Both the position numbers and the translations under genes were made by a program. From assembly GCF_018614875.1 (NCBI RefSeq), contig NZ_JAGGNW010000027.1, positions 34,288 through 98,287 of the forward strand: 64,000 nucleotides of DNA. Reading direction: 5' to 3'. Below, piece by piece: positions 52,969-61,823 of this stretch. Position 1 is the stretch's first letter. Every line of letters begins with the position of its first letter. The DNA is from Variovorax paradoxus. GTDB taxonomy: Bacteria > Pseudomonadota > Gammaproteobacteria > Burkholderiales > Burkholderiaceae_C. Under the pieces are notes generated by a model. The model had not been told where the DNA came from and ran no database searches. It worked only from the letters and a program-made list of their open reading frames with translations.

Positions 52969-54330
52969 TCAGGCGGCCCCGGCCCGGGCGGCGGGCGCGA
53001 ACATGGCCTCCATTTCGCTTCGCAGCCGGTAGGCGCTGGTCGAGGTGTCCATGGCCACGTCGGTCCAGCAGAGGCTCTGGCCTTTCTTCACCGGGCGCAC
53101 CAGCTTGACGTTGTGGGCGAGCCCGAGCGGCAGGCCGCCCAGGCGCAGCGAGCGCTCGGCCGGCAGCAGCTTGCCCCAGACGGTGTAGCCGCCTTCGCCG
53201 TCGAGCATTTCGCCGGGCGCCAGGTCGCGCTTGGCCGTGGCCACCACGTCGGCGTTCCAGCAGGTGGCCACGCCGGTCGGCTCGCCGCGCAAGGCCACGC
53301 TGGCCACCGACATGCCCACTTCCAGGCCGATCAGGTGCCAGCGCTTGTAGAGCGTGAAGTAGCGTCCGCTCGGGTCGGTGTGGGCGTTGTATTCCTCGAA
53401 GCAGTTCTTGATGTAGTCGGTCTCGGCTTCGACCGTGACCCACACGCCCATGCGGATGTCGTAGGGGATTTTTCGCCCGTTGGCCTCGAGCGAGGAAATG
53501 ACTTCGACCATGCCCTTGCGCTCGAGCACGCCGCCCTCGCCCTGGGGGCGCGTGACGAAGGGAATGTCTTCCACGCTCGCGGGCGGGTAGAGCAGGCCGT
53601 CCGACGGCACGGTGAGGCCGGTGGCGTTGGCCACCGCCGAGCTTTCGATGGAAGGCTTGGAGCCGTCGAGAAAGCTGTTGAACATCTTCGGATTGAGCCC
53701 GCCGCGCAGCGCCTGCTCGGGTGTGAGGCCGTAGTTGCCCCAGACGGTTTCGGGCGTCGATTCGGTGAAGTGCGGCAGCCACTTGTGGCCGCGTCCGGCC
53801 GCCACCACCGGAAAGCCGCAGGTGCGCGCCCAGTCGACCAGGTCGCAGATCAGCGCGGGCTGGTCGCCGAAGGCCAGCGAATAGATCACGCCCGCCTGCT
53901 GCGCCCGGCGCGCGAGCAGCGGGCCGCAGAAGGCATCGGCCTCCACGGTCACGTTGACCACGTGCTTGCCGTGCGCGAAGGCATCCAGGCAATGCTCGAC
54001 GGCCGCCACCGGATTGCCGGTGCATTCGACCACGATGTCGATGGAGGGCTCGCGCGTCACGGCCTGCCAGTCGTCGGTGATCCAGGTGCTGCCATGCTTC
54101 AGCGCCTCCTGCGCCGAAGCTGCGCCGGCGCGTTCGGGCTGCCAGCCCACGCGTTCGAGATTCACGCGGGCGGCGCCGGGCGACAGGTCGGCAATCGCCA
54201 CCAGCTGCACGCCGGGCGTGCGCGGAATCTGCGCGAGGTACATCGAACCGAACTTGCCAGCGCCGATCAGGCCGATGCGGATGGGGCCGCCTTCTGCGGC
54301 GCGCTGTTGCAGGCGGGAGTAAAGGCTCAT
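52969..54330 (-). CDS. NAD(P)-dependent oxidoreductase with C-terminal SAF domain (homoserine dehydrogenase-like)
   Basis: 453 residues from ATG 54330. N-terminal Rossmann motif IGLIGAGKFGSMYLAQI (about 19-35), a middle catalytic domain with VECTGNPVAAVEHC and HVVNVTVEAD, and a C-terminal SAF domain (about 350-430; RDLAPGEMLDGEGGYTVWGK). The group is annotated as predicted homoserine dehydrogenase, but its substrate is not established. It starts 4 bases after a PhyH dioxygenase gene, in an operon headed by a GntR regulator. Confidence 0.88.
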   Translation of the reverse strand: MSLYSRLQQRAAEGGPIRIGLIGAGKFGSMYLAQIPRTPGVQLVAIADLSPGAARVNLERVGWQPERAGAASAQEALKHGSTWITDDWQAVTREPSIDIVVECTGNPVAAVEHCLDAFAHGKHVVNVTVEADAFCGPLLARRAQQAGVIYSLAFGDQPALICDLVDWARTCGFPVVAAGRGHKWLPHFTESTPETVWGNYGLTPEQALRGGLNPKMFNSFLDGSKPSIESSAVANATGLTVPSDGLLYPPASVEDIPFVTRPQGEGGVLERKGMVEVISSLEANGRKIPYDIRMGVWVTVEAETDYIKNCFEEYNAHTDPSGRYFTLYKRWHLIGLEVGMSVASVALRGEPTGVATCWNADVVATAKRDLAPGEMLDGEGGYTVWGKLLPAERSLRLGGLPLGLAHNVKLVRPVKKGQSLCWTDVAMDTSTSAYRLRSEMEAMFAPAARAGAA

Positions 54331-54334
54331 GGCG

Positions 54335-55210
54335 TCAGGCCTCCGCCGTATCGAGGACTTCGAGCGAGGTCTGCAGCGCGCTTGCGGGCAGGCCGTTCTT
54401 CCATGGCACCTCGACCGGGTAGGGTTTCAACAGGCAATCGTCGGGCAGCATGTCGATGGGCCTGAAGTCCCGGTGCGCGATGTACTCGGGCCGCTTGTGG
54501 CGACGGATGTGGTTGCTGACGGCGCACAGGCTCAGGTACACCGCCACGCGGTTGAAGGGCGAGAGGTTGCTGCCCGAGGCATGCACGAGGCAGCTGTGGA
54601 ACAAAATCATCGAGCCGGCCGGCCCCTTGGGCGAGACGATGCCGCCGCGCTTGCCGCCGGCGCGCTCTACCAGCTGCCGGATCAGGTCGTAGTCCACCGT
54701 CCAGAGCGGATAACTGGTGGTCGTGAGGTCGTGCTTGGCATCGACCACGCCCTTGCGGTGGCTGCCCGGAATGAACATCAGCGGGCCGTTGTGCTCGTTC
54801 ACGTCGTCGAGAAAAATCGCGACGTTCATCGCGCGCTCGGTGGGCATCAGGTCGTCGTTGAGCCAGGTGCCGTAGTCCTGGTGCCACTGCCACACGTCGC
54901 CTTCGAAAGCCATCTTGCCGTTGATCTTGAACTGGTGCATGTAGACCTCCTCCTCGAAGAGATCTCGCACCGGGCCCACCATGCGCGGATGGCGCGCGAG
55001 CCGGGCGAAGGGCTCGCTGATCAGGTGCGCGGCAAAGTTCGTGCGTACCGCATCCGAGCCTTTCTCGCACACGTTGAAGGCTTCCCGCTTGCTGTACAGG
55101 TCTGGCACCGCATCGGTCAGCGCCCTGGTTTCTTCGGCCGAGAAATGCGAGGGGAAGAACAGGTAGCCGTCGCGCTCGAATTGCGCGCGTTGCTCGGGGG
55201 TCAACTTCAT
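54335..55210 (-). CDS. Phytanoyl-CoA dioxygenase family protein (PhyH)
   Basis: 291 residues from ATG 55210, which overlaps the GntR stop by 4 bases. The Fe(II) site is H110-x-D112 (QWHQDYGTW) and H210 (SCLVHASGSN); the 2-oxoglutarate-binding R221 follows. The enzyme would hydroxylate a small substrate with O2 and 2-oxoglutarate in the cytosol. It resembles, but is not clearly, ectoine hydroxylase. The adjacent oxidoreductase probably uses its product. Confidence 0.9.
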   Translation of the reverse strand: MKLTPEQRAQFERDGYLFFPSHFSAEETRALTDAVPDLYSKREAFNVCEKGSDAVRTNFAAHLISEPFARLARHPRMVGPVRDLFEEEVYMHQFKINGKMAFEGDVWQWHQDYGTWLNDDLMPTERAMNVAIFLDDVNEHNGPLMFIPGSHRKGVVDAKHDLTTTSYPLWTVDYDLIRQLVERAGGKRGGIVSPKGPAGSMILFHSCLVHASGSNLSPFNRVAVYLSLCAVSNHIRRHKRPEYIAHRDFRPIDMLPDDCLLKPYPVEVPWKNGLPASALQTSLEVLDTAEA

Positions 55211-55908
55211 ACCTTGTGTCCTTTTCGGGTGGGGGTGGATGCGGTGCGCGCGAGCTGCTGCGCAAGCCGCCGGCTCAGTGCCTCGCTGGCGCGGGCGACG
55301 TGGTCTTCGCTCAGCTGCGCGGCGCGCTGCGCATTGCCGGCGGCAATGGCGGCAGCGATGGCTTCGTGCTCGTCCCAGAGCGTCTCGCGCTGCGGCTCGG
55401 CCTGCAGCACCGCGCCCATCGCGCGGCGCAGGTGGCGCCAGTGCTGGTCGGCCGTCTGGCCGATCAGCGGATTGCCCGAAGCTTGGTAGAGGGCCTGGTG
55501 GAAGGCCACGTCGGCGTCGATCATGGCTTCGACATTGCGCCCGCGCGCCGCGCGGCGGCCGCGCTCGATGAGCTTGGGGTCGATGCGAAAGCGCTGCTGT
55601 GCGGCGAGCCGCGCGGCCAGCACGTCGAGCGCGCCGCGCACCTGGTAGACCTTGCGCATCCACTCGGCATCGAGCGGCGCCACCAGCACGCCGCGGCCGG
55701 GCGCGTCATGCACGAAGCCGTCTTTCTTGAGCAGGCGCAGCGCCTGCAGCACGGGCTGGCGCGACACCGCGAGGCGCTGCGCGATGTCTTCCTGCGTGAT
55801 CCGTTCGCCGGGCGCCAGCGCGCCGCTGCTGATGGCGCCGAGCAGGACGCGATAGACCTGGTCGACGAGGTCGGGTGCGGCTTCGATGCTGACGAGCTGG
55901 GCGGGCAT
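55207..55908 (-). CDS. GntR-family regulator (FCD domain)
   Basis: 233 residues from ATG 55908, with AAAGG before it. Winged helix (EDIAQRLAVSRQPVLQALRLLKKDG) and FCD domain (DADVAFHQALYQASGNPLI). It is the first gene of the GntR-PhyH-SAF operon. A 16-base palindrome 18 bases upstream is its likely operator, and the divergent dehydratase gene at 56023 may share control. Confidence 0.92.
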   Translation of the reverse strand: MPAQLVSIEAAPDLVDQVYRVLLGAISSGALAPGERITQEDIAQRLAVSRQPVLQALRLLKKDGFVHDAPGRGVLVAPLDAEWMRKVYQVRGALDVLAARLAAQQRFRIDPKLIERGRRAARGRNVEAMIDADVAFHQALYQASGNPLIGQTADQHWRHLRRAMGAVLQAEPQRETLWDEHEAIAAAIAAGNAQRAAQLSEDHVARASEALSRRLAQQLARTASTPTRKGHKV

Positions 55909-55925
55909 GGACGGCCTTTCTTTGA

Positions 55926-55941
55926 ACTCTGTATACAGAGT
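55926..55941. promoter_or_regulatory. 16-base palindrome, GntR operator
   Basis: ACTCTGTATACAGAGT is a perfect 16-base palindrome, 18 bases before the GntR ATG and about 80 before the divergent dehydratase. The centre GTATAC is common in FCD-type GntR sites. Confidence 0.75.
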
Positions 55942-56022
55942 ACGAATTTCGAGGCCGCCGCGCATCCCGGGTTTTTACCCATGGGGCCGCAAAAGAACGT
56001 AACCCGCCGCTAAGCTCGGCCC

Positions 56023-56979
56023 ATGCAACTACCTACCTACGACGACGTCATCGCCGCGGCCGCGCGGCTCCAAGGCCATGCCCACCGCACGCCGGTGCTG
56101 CAATCGGCCACCGCCAATGAACGCTGGGGCGCGCAGTTCTTCTTCAAATGCGAAAACTTCCAGCGCATGGGCGCGTTCAAGTTCCGCGGTGCGTTCAACG
56201 CGCTGTCGAAGTTCGACGCCGCGCAGCGCAAGGGCGGCGTGATCGCGTTCTCTTCGGGCAACCATGCGCAGGCCATCGCGCTGTCGGCCCGGCTGCTGTC
56301 GATACCGGCCGTGATCGTCATGCCCAACGACGCACCGGCCGCCAAGGTCGCGGCCACGCAGGGCTACGGTGCCGAAGTGGTGAGGTACGACCGCTTCACC
56401 GAAGACCGCGAGGCATTGACCAAGCGCCTCGCGCAGGAACGCGGCATGACGATGATCCCGCCCTACGACCATCCCGACGTGCTCACGGGGCAGGGCACGG
56501 CGGTGAAGGAACTGATCGAGGAAACCGGCCCGCTCGACCACCTGTTCGTGTGCCTGGGCGGCGGCGGGCTGCTGTCGGGGTCGGCGCTGTCGGCGCGTGC
56601 GCTGGCGCCCGATTGCAAGGTCTATGGCGTGGAGCCCGAGGCGGGGAACGACGGCCAGCAATCGTTCCGCGCCGGGAAGATCGTGCACATCGACACGCCC
56701 AGGACCATTGCCGACGGCGCGCAGACGCAGCATCTGGGCGAGTACACCTTCGGCATCATCCGGCGCGACGTCGACGACATCTTCACCGTGACTGACGAGC
56801 AACTGGTCGACGCGATGCGCTTCTTTGCCGAGCGCATGAAGATGGTGGTGGAGCCGACCGGGTGCCTGGCCTTCGCGGGCGCGGTTGCCGCGGGCAAGCT
56901 CATCGCGGGCCAGCGCGTCGGCATCGTGATCAGCGGCGGCAACGTCGATCTCTCGCGCTACGCGGCGCTGCTCGCGTAG
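56023..56979 (+). CDS. PLP-dependent threonine/serine dehydratase-like enzyme (hydroxyaspartate ammonia-lyase/serine racemase group)
   Basis: 318 residues. The Schiff-base Lys is in MGAFKFRGAFNAL, the phosphate-binding glycine loop is LGGGGLLSG, and SSGNHAQAIALSA holds the substrate carboxylate. The short length, with no ACT regulatory domain, fits catabolic threonine dehydratase, 3-hydroxyaspartate ammonia-lyase or serine racemase. Divergent from the GntR gene; its stop lies 1 base before the convergent ATPase stop. Confidence 0.9.
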   Translation: MQLPTYDDVIAAAARLQGHAHRTPVLQSATANERWGAQFFFKCENFQRMGAFKFRGAFNALSKFDAAQRKGGVIAFSSGNHAQAIALSARLLSIPAVIVMPNDAPAAKVAATQGYGAEVVRYDRFTEDREALTKRLAQERGMTMIPPYDHPDVLTGQGTAVKELIEETGPLDHLFVCLGGGGLLSGSALSARALAPDCKVYGVEPEAGNDGQQSFRAGKIVHIDTPRTIADGAQTQHLGEYTFGIIRRDVDDIFTVTDEQLVDAMRFFAERMKMVVEPTGCLAFAGAVAAGKLIAGQRVGIVISGGNVDLSRYAALLA

Positions 56980-56980
56980 C

Positions 56981-57631
56981 TCAGGCGCGTATTCCCTCGG
57001 CAGTCAGGTGCAGCAGGCGGTCCGCGCGGGCTGCGGCGCTCTCGGAATGCGTGACCAGCACCAGCGAGGCGCCGTGCTCGCGCGTCTGGCCGATCAGCAG
57101 TTCCATCACCTTCGAGGCGGTGCCGGGGTCGAGGTTGCCGGTGGGCTCGTCGGCGAGCAGCAGCGCGGGCCGGTGCACCAGCGCGCGCGCAATGGCCACG
57201 CGCTGCAGCTGGCCGCCCGAGAGCGTCTGCGGCAGGCGCGCGCCCATGCCGGGCAGGCCCACCGCGTCGAGCATGTGCGCGACGCGGCCTTCATCGCGCT
57301 GCCGGCCCAGCAGCATCAGCGGCAGTGAGACGTTCTGCGCCACGTCGAGGTGCGGCAGCACGTGGAAGGCCTGGAACACGAAGCCCACATGGCGGCGCCG
57401 CCAGAGCGCGCAGGCCTCGCCATCGAGCGCGCCGATGTCGGTGCCGTCGTGCATGACGGTGCCCGCGTCCCAGCTGTCGAGCCCGGCCATGCAGTTGAGC
57501 AGCGTCGACTTGCCGACACCCGATTCGCCGACGATGGCGACGAACTCGCCGGCCTCCACGCCGAGCGTCACGTTCTCGAAGACGGGCACGTGGCCGTAGT
57601 GCTTGGCGAGACTGGAGATGCGCAGCGTCAT
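56981..57631 (-). CDS. ABC transporter ATP-binding protein (LolD/MacB-like)
   Basis: 216 residues from ATG 57631, overlapping the miaA stop by 4 bases. Walker A GESGVGKST, signature TLSGGQLQRVAIARAL, Walker B LLLADEPTGNLDPGTASKV, typical of ATPases that drive FtsX-type permeases. No permease is adjacent; the 868-residue FtsX protein at 48563-51169 on the same strand is the evident partner (inference). Confidence 0.92.
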   Translation of the reverse strand: MTLRISSLAKHYGHVPVFENVTLGVEAGEFVAIVGESGVGKSTLLNCMAGLDSWDAGTVMHDGTDIGALDGEACALWRRRHVGFVFQAFHVLPHLDVAQNVSLPLMLLGRQRDEGRVAHMLDAVGLPGMGARLPQTLSGGQLQRVAIARALVHRPALLLADEPTGNLDPGTASKVMELLIGQTREHGASLVLVTHSESAAARADRLLHLTAEGIRA

Positions 57632-58614
57632 GCGAGGGTGCTTGCAATGCGTTGAACGGCGGTCTGCACGGCGTCGGGCGCGTCGCAGGCGATGACGGTG
57701 CGCGCCGGCATGCTCCGCAGCCAGGTGATCTGCCGCTTGGCAAGCTGGCGCGTGGCCGCGATGCAGCGTTCGCGCAGGTCGTCCATGGCCTTGGCATCGG
57801 GCTCCGAAGCGCCGCACGCGTCGAGCATTTCCCAGGCCTGCCGGTAGCCCACGCAGCGCATCGAAGGCAGCTCGGTCGAGAGATCGCCGCGTGCGCGCAG
57901 CGCCTTCACCTCGTCGAGGAAGCCGGCGGCCAGCATGGCGTCGAAGCGTTCGGCGATGCGTGCGTGCAGCCACGCGCGGTCGGTGGGTTCGAGCGAGAAC
58001 AGCACGCCGCCTTCCACGGCCTTGGCGGTCTTGTTGTCGCTCGCATGAAAACTCGACAGCGGCTGGCCGCTGCTCTCCCACACCTCGAGCGCACGCTGGA
58101 TGCGCTGGCTGTCTTGCGGCGCGAGGCGTGCGGCCGTCACGGGGTCGACCTCGGCCAGTCGCGCGTGCATGGCGGGCCAGCCCCGCACCGCGGCTTCGGC
58201 GTCGATGCGCGCGCGCACGGCCGCATCGGCCGCGGGCATGGCGTCGATGCCGTCGAACAGCGCCTTGAAATACAGCATCGTGCCGCCGACCAGCAGCGGC
58301 AGCGCGCCGCGTGCGCGAATCTCTTCGATGAGCCGCGCCGCATCGGCCACGAAGGCCGCCGCGCTGTAGCTTTCGGCGGGGTCGAGAATGTCGATCAGGT
58401 GATGCGGCACGGCGGCCTGTTCGGCCCTGCTCGGCTTGGCGGTGCCGATGTCCATGCCGCGATAGACCAGCGCGGAATCGACCGAGATGATCTCGACCGG
58501 GCGCACCTGCGCCACCGCGAGCGCAACCGCCGTCTTGCCCGAGGCCGTCGGCCCCGCGAGCGCTATGTATTTCAGGTTTTCAGGATGGCCGGTGGCGGCA
58601 ACGGAGGGCGGCAT
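57628..58614 (-). CDS. miaA: tRNA dimethylallyltransferase
   Basis: 328 residues from ATG 58614. P-loop GPTASGKTAVALAVA, DSALVYRGMDIGTAKP, LVGGTMLYFKALFDG and MRCVGYRQAWE are all diagnostic. It adds dimethylallyl to A37 of tRNAs reading UNN codons. It lies in the classical mutL-miaA neighbourhood, with an inserted hydrolase gene between. Coupled by overlap to the ABC ATPase gene. Confidence 0.96.
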   Translation of the reverse strand: MPPSVAATGHPENLKYIALAGPTASGKTAVALAVAQVRPVEIISVDSALVYRGMDIGTAKPSRAEQAAVPHHLIDILDPAESYSAAAFVADAARLIEEIRARGALPLLVGGTMLYFKALFDGIDAMPAADAAVRARIDAEAAVRGWPAMHARLAEVDPVTAARLAPQDSQRIQRALEVWESSGQPLSSFHASDNKTAKAVEGGVLFSLEPTDRAWLHARIAERFDAMLAAGFLDEVKALRARGDLSTELPSMRCVGYRQAWEMLDACGASEPDAKAMDDLRERCIAATRQLAKRQITWLRSMPARTVIACDAPDAVQTAVQRIASTLA

Positions 58615-58657
58615 AAGCGCCCGAGGGTAACAACAAAAGCGAAGACTGGCCTTGGCC

Positions 58658-59656
58658 TCAGATCGCCTGCGCGCTGGCGCTGGCCTTGCCCCGCGCTTCC
58701 TGCGGCAGAGCGGGCGAATCCGCACGCGGGGTCGTCGGCACCACAGGCAGCGGTTGTGCGCCATGCACAACGGGCGCGCCTTCCGTTTGCCGCGAGGCCA
58801 GGGTGGTCTCGGGCTTCATGCGGAACAGCTGCGAGAGCGCCGAGCGGTACTGCGCCTCGCCGACCGAATTGGTGTTGTGGTGCGACCCGCCCTCCACCAG
58901 CACGAACAGCTTGGGCACGGTGGCCGCGTTGTAGAGCTTGCGGCCCAGCGTGGGGTTGATCAGGCTGTCGGCGGTGCCATGCACCACCAGCAGCGGCGCG
59001 CCGATGTCCTTGACCCGGTTGATGGCCTCGAAGCGCTGCGTGATGAACGGGCCGAACGGCAGCCAGCCCCACTTGAAGCTGCTGGCCACATCGGCAATGG
59101 AGGTGAAAGTGCTTTCGACGATGGTGCCGCTCTCGTCGTTGACGTGCGCGGCCAGGTCGATGCCGATGGCGCCGCCCAGCGAATGGCCGAAGATGTAACG
59201 GTGCTGCCGCGGGTGGCGGGCCGCGAGCCAGGTCCAGGCGGCGCGGGCGTCCTCGCGAGCCGATTCCTCCGACGGCAGGCCCTTGGAGCTCTTGCCGAAG
59301 CCCCGGTAGTCGATGGCCAGCACCGAGAAGCCGAGTTCGTGCATGCGCTGGATGCGGGGCGCCGATCCGGCCACGTTGTAGCGGGCGCCGTGCAGGTACA
59401 GCATGACCGGCCGGTCGGTGGTTTCGGGCTCGCCGCCGAGCCAGAGGCCGTGAAGGCGCGCGGATTCGCCGGTGATGGACGACTGGAAGTCGATCCAGAC
59501 GTCCTGCATGCCCTCGGTCATGGTGGCGGTGTTGCCCCAGCTGCGGTCGCTGGGTTGAAAGATCCACTCGCGTTGCTGCTCGTCGAATGTGGAGCAGCCG
59601 GCGGCCAGAAGGGCGCACAGCGAAAGAACGGAGGCGAGCAGGGACCAGCGTTTCAT
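58658..59656 (-). CDS. Alpha/beta hydrolase, lipoprotein
   Basis: 332 residues. Lipobox LLAAGC anchors it to a membrane. The fold has the nucleophile elbow FGHSLGGA (catalytic Ser), an HGAR oxyanion segment, HGTADSL (Asp) and GSHHN (His). It probably hydrolyses an ester or peptide outside the cytoplasm. The C-terminal 50 residues are Pro/Ala/Ser-rich and disordered. Function within the mutL-miaA neighbourhood is unclear. Confidence 0.88.
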   Translation of the reverse strand: MKRWSLLASVLSLCALLAAGCSTFDEQQREWIFQPSDRSWGNTATMTEGMQDVWIDFQSSITGESARLHGLWLGGEPETTDRPVMLYLHGARYNVAGSAPRIQRMHELGFSVLAIDYRGFGKSSKGLPSEESAREDARAAWTWLAARHPRQHRYIFGHSLGGAIGIDLAAHVNDESGTIVESTFTSIADVASSFKWGWLPFGPFITQRFEAINRVKDIGAPLLVVHGTADSLINPTLGRKLYNAATVPKLFVLVEGGSHHNTNSVGEAQYRSALSQLFRMKPETTLASRQTEGAPVVHGAQPLPVVPTTPRADSPALPQEARGKASASAQAI

Positions 59657-59840
59657 GGACTAGAGGGACAGAGAAGCCGGCAGAAAGTTCATGCTTTCGG
59701 CTGAAACGCGCCGACACTGCGCCTCAACACCTCCCCCACGGTGCCTCGGATGGCACTTTGATCTACACATGCAACGCCCGTGCCCGCTCCACGGATGACG
59801 CCCGAAAACCCCGGAAAAACCCTCAAAATGTCCTGATTTG

Positions 59841-61727
59841 CTATCTGCCGCGCATAAAAAGCGCATCCAGCTCCCGAATCGACAGCTGCCGCCAGGTAGG
59901 GCGGCCGTGGTTGCACTGGTCGGAACGCTCGGTGGCTTCCATCTGACGTAATAAAGCGTTCATCTCGTCGATGGTGAGCTTGCGGTTGGCCCGCACCGCA
60001 CCGTGGCAGGCCATGGTGGAGAGCAATTCGTTTTGTGCCCGCTGTACCACGGTGCTGGCATCGTGCTGCGCCAGTTCGGCCAGCACGCTGCGCGCGAGCT
60101 CCACCGGGTCGCCGTCGGCCAGGGTGCCCGGCACCGCGCGCACCGCAAGGGTGCGGGGCGAAAAGGGGGTGATTTCCAGGCCCAGCGCAGGCAGCACCGC
60201 AGCGCAGGCCTCGGCAGTGGCCACTTCCTGGGGCGTGGCCGCAAAAGTGGCCGGAATCAGCAGCGGCTGGCTCGTGATGGCGGCGCCGTCGAGTTGGGTC
60301 TTGAGCCGCTCGTAGACGATGCGTTCGTGCGCCGCGTGCATGTCGACCACGATCAGGCCCTGGCTGTTTTCGGCCAGAATGTAGATGCCCTGCAGCTGCG
60401 CCAGCGCGCGGCCCAGCGGCCAGGCTTGCTCGTGGGTGCCGGCCCCTGCGCCAGGCGATTCGGCCGCCGGCCCGACGGAGACCCGGAACGCCGCAGGCGC
60501 CGCATCTGCGGTCGGCCAGCGGGAAGCGCCTGATTCGGGTTCGTGGCCCGGTCCGCCGGTTCGCTGGGGCCACATGGCTTCGAAATCGCCGGCGCCGCGC
60601 TCGGCGGCCACAAAATGGATGCCCGGTTGAGCCCAGGTGGCACCCGAGGCGGGCACGTTCGGCTTGAAAAAGGGCTGTTGGGGCACTGCCGGGGTCACGG
60701 CATCGCCCGCGCGCGGTGCGGCAAGCGCGTTCTCGATCGCATGGCGCACTGCCTGGTGCACCTCGCGGCCATCGCGAAAACGCACCTCGATCTTGGTCGG
60801 GTGCACGTTCACGTCGACCCGCGACGGATCGATTTCGAGGTACAGCGCATACACGGGCTGGCGCTGGCCGTGCAGCACGTCTTCGTAGGCGCTGCGCACG
60901 GCATGCGAAAGCACCTTGTCGCGCACGAAGCGGCCGTTGACATAGAAGAACTGCTGGTCGGCGCGCGAGCGGGCGGCATCCGGAACGCCGGCACGGCCGA
61001 CCACGCGCACAGGGCCGCCGATGTGCTCGACGGCCACGCTCTGCGCCACGAAGTCGTCGCTGAGCGCATCGGCCAGGCGCTGCTCGCGCTGGTCGGCGGC
61101 GCGCCACTGCTCCATCAGCTTGCCGTCGTGCCACACCGAAAAGCCGACTTCGGGCCGCGCCAGCGCGTGGCGGCGCACGGCCTCGATGCAATGGGCCAGT
61201 TCGGTGGCATCGGTCTTCAGGAACTTGCGCCGCGCCGGGGTCGCGAAGAAAAGCTCGCGCACCTCGACCGTGGTGCCGACGGTGCGGGCCACAGGCCGCA
61301 GTTCGCCGGTGCGGCCGTCGAGCGCGAAGGCGCCGTCGGCGCCCGCAAAGCGCGAAAGGATGCTGAGTTCCGCAATGGCGTTGATGGCCGCGAGCGCCTC
61401 GCCGCGAAACCCCATGGTGCCCACGGTCTCGAGATCGTTCAGGCTCGCGATCTTGCTGGTGGCATGGCGGCGCAGCGCCACCGTGAGCTCTTCGCGCGGA
61501 ATGCCCTGGCCGTCGTCCTCGACCGAGATCAGCCGCACACCGCCCGAAGCCAGCCGCACCGTGACCTGGCGCGCGCCGGCGTCCAGGGCGTTGTCGAGCA
61601 GTTCGCGCACCACGGAGGCCGGCCGTTCGACCACTTCGCCCGCGGCGATCTGGCTGATCAGCTCGTCGGGAAGTTCGCGGATGGGCCGGCGCTGGAGAGA
61701 TGGAATGGAAGAGGGAAGGGCGCTCAC
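59841..61727 (-). CDS. mutL: DNA mismatch repair protein MutL, endonuclease type
   Basis: 628 residues from a GTG at 61727. N-terminal GHKL ATPase: ELLDNALDAGA, DDGQGI, GFRGEAL, then VDVNVHPTKIEVRF. A Pro/Ala-rich linker (about 340-440) joins the C-terminal dimerisation domain, which shows DMHA-x2-E-x4-E (D462 to E473). This is the metal-binding endonuclease motif with Met for Gln and is absent from E. coli MutL. It should nick DNA itself during mismatch repair. Confidence 0.95.
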   Translation of the reverse strand: MSALPSSIPSLQRRPIRELPDELISQIAAGEVVERPASVVRELLDNALDAGARQVTVRLASGGVRLISVEDDGQGIPREELTVALRRHATSKIASLNDLETVGTMGFRGEALAAINAIAELSILSRFAGADGAFALDGRTGELRPVARTVGTTVEVRELFFATPARRKFLKTDATELAHCIEAVRRHALARPEVGFSVWHDGKLMEQWRAADQREQRLADALSDDFVAQSVAVEHIGGPVRVVGRAGVPDAARSRADQQFFYVNGRFVRDKVLSHAVRSAYEDVLHGQRQPVYALYLEIDPSRVDVNVHPTKIEVRFRDGREVHQAVRHAIENALAAPRAGDAVTPAVPQQPFFKPNVPASGATWAQPGIHFVAAERGAGDFEAMWPQRTGGPGHEPESGASRWPTADAAPAAFRVSVGPAAESPGAGAGTHEQAWPLGRALAQLQGIYILAENSQGLIVVDMHAAHERIVYERLKTQLDGAAITSQPLLIPATFAATPQEVATAEACAAVLPALGLEITPFSPRTLAVRAVPGTLADGDPVELARSVLAELAQHDASTVVQRAQNELLSTMACHGAVRANRKLTIDEMNALLRQMEATERSDQCNHGRPTWRQLSIRELDALFMRGR

Positions 61728-61823
61728 GCAAGCATTCTAGGAGGCCGTCGGGCTGGGGCATGGCCCCGCGCCGCTCGGTGCTGTTTCGATGCCCGCCGCG
61801 GGCAGCAAGGATAATCCGCAACC

